This document shows, piece after piece, positions 5,099 to 5,134 of a DNA stretch of 5,134 nucleotides (position 1 is its first letter; each line of letters begins with the position of its first letter). The DNA comes from an uncultured Clostridium sp. Its GTDB lineage: Bacteria; Bacillota; Clostridia; TANB77; CAG-508. The notes beneath the pieces were generated by a model. The model did no database searches and was not told where the DNA came from. It was given only the letters and a program-made list of their open reading frames with translations. Location of the stretch: NCBI GenBank assembly GCA_945937855.1, contig CAMEUC010000106.1, forward strand, positions 1 to 5,134. The letters are read 5' to 3'. The translations under genes and the position numbers were made by a program.

Positions 5099-5134
5099 CC
5101 CCCAGCTATGCTGGGGGCGTCAGAAAACTTATAG
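5099..5134 (+). mobile_element. Possible end of an IS200/IS605-type element (GC-rich hairpin), cut by window edge
   Basis: CCCCCAGC (5099-5106), TAT loop, GCTGGGGG (5110-5117) form a perfect 8-bp GC-rich hairpin in otherwise very AT-rich DNA. It is followed by CGTCAGAAAACTTATAG to the edge. Subterminal hairpins of this kind with a short loop, preceded by a short guide-like tetranucleotide, mark the ends of IS200/IS605 elements, whose Y1 transposase recognises them. The sequence resembles, from memory, leaders of clostridial IS200-type tnpA genes. If right, tnpA would start on the plus strand just outside the window. No transposase is visible here. The alternative is a terminator or leader structure of an unrelated gene. 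Confidence 0.35.

Larger units (their letters stand above)
4829..5134. other. Gene-free right edge (306 bases)
   Basis: No credible protein-coding frame occurs here on either strand. From left to right it holds the ATPase ribosome binding site, the ABC promoter, the phased A-tract repeat, the 35-bp palindrome, an unassigned GC-richer stretch (about 5007-5040: GTGTGGACACTGGGAGATGT and beyond), and the two hairpins. In the GC-richer stretch GTGTGG (5009-5014) could pair with CCACGC (5034-5039) as RNA using one G-U pair, so a folded RNA is conceivable, but I match it to no known riboswitch or RNA family. Confidence 0.6.

Noticed and set aside
1..5134. CRISPR array, toxin-antitoxin pair or prophage genes
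   Set aside because: No regularly spaced repeats with unique spacers, no recognisable toxin or antitoxin pair and no phage structural or integrase motifs were found on either strand.

Overview
The window is strongly AT-rich. Its Shine-Dalgarno sites are purine-rich (AGGAGG and GGAGG types) and all recognisable genes are on the minus strand. Base composition, ribosome binding sites and the families present (a DUF6323/DUF6179 pair, a TetR regulator with a WHG-like C-terminal domain, a LiaF-type membrane protein) point to a low-GC Firmicute, most likely a Clostridia-class anaerobe. The species cannot be read from this sequence.

Layout in the direction of transcription, right to left. The right edge (about 5000-5134) has no gene but holds two strong hairpins. 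The edge-proximal one is a GC-rich stem resembling the end of an IS200/IS605-type element. Next come a 35-bp near-perfect palindrome, a phased A-tract repeat and a good sigma-A promoter for a two-gene ABC exporter operon: ATPase 4828-3953, then ABC-2 permease 3938-3147. After a 117-base gap with a tiny TTG-initiated reading frame lies a complete rsgA-type circularly permuted GTPase (3029-1971). It is followed by a short protein-coding remnant without a start (1945-1823) and a 12-bp-stem hairpin (1806-1773), with a plus-strand promoter-like sequence just beyond it.

The left third holds a DUF6323 protein (1677-1210) followed by what looks like the wreck of its usual partner, DUF6179. One 42-codon piece carries the family's N-terminal region and an 84-codon piece in another frame carries a more distal region; most of the gene between them is missing. 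Finally a TetR regulator (745-140), with its own promoter overlapped by regularly spaced TGTAT/ATACA half-sites, is translationally coupled (TAATG overlap) to a LiaI/LiaF-like (DUF5668-type) membrane protein that runs off the left edge.

Taken together this is a mixed housekeeping/accessory stretch: an ABC exporter of BcrA/EcsA-like type, a ribosome-assembly GTPase, an unknown conserved pair that is half decayed, and an apparently autoregulated TetR-membrane protein unit. I see no CRISPR array, tRNA or rRNA gene, or complete mobile element. The least explained parts are the decayed genes, the plus-strand promoter plus hairpin near 1728-1806, and the structured right edge. I found no convincing new multi-gene system.
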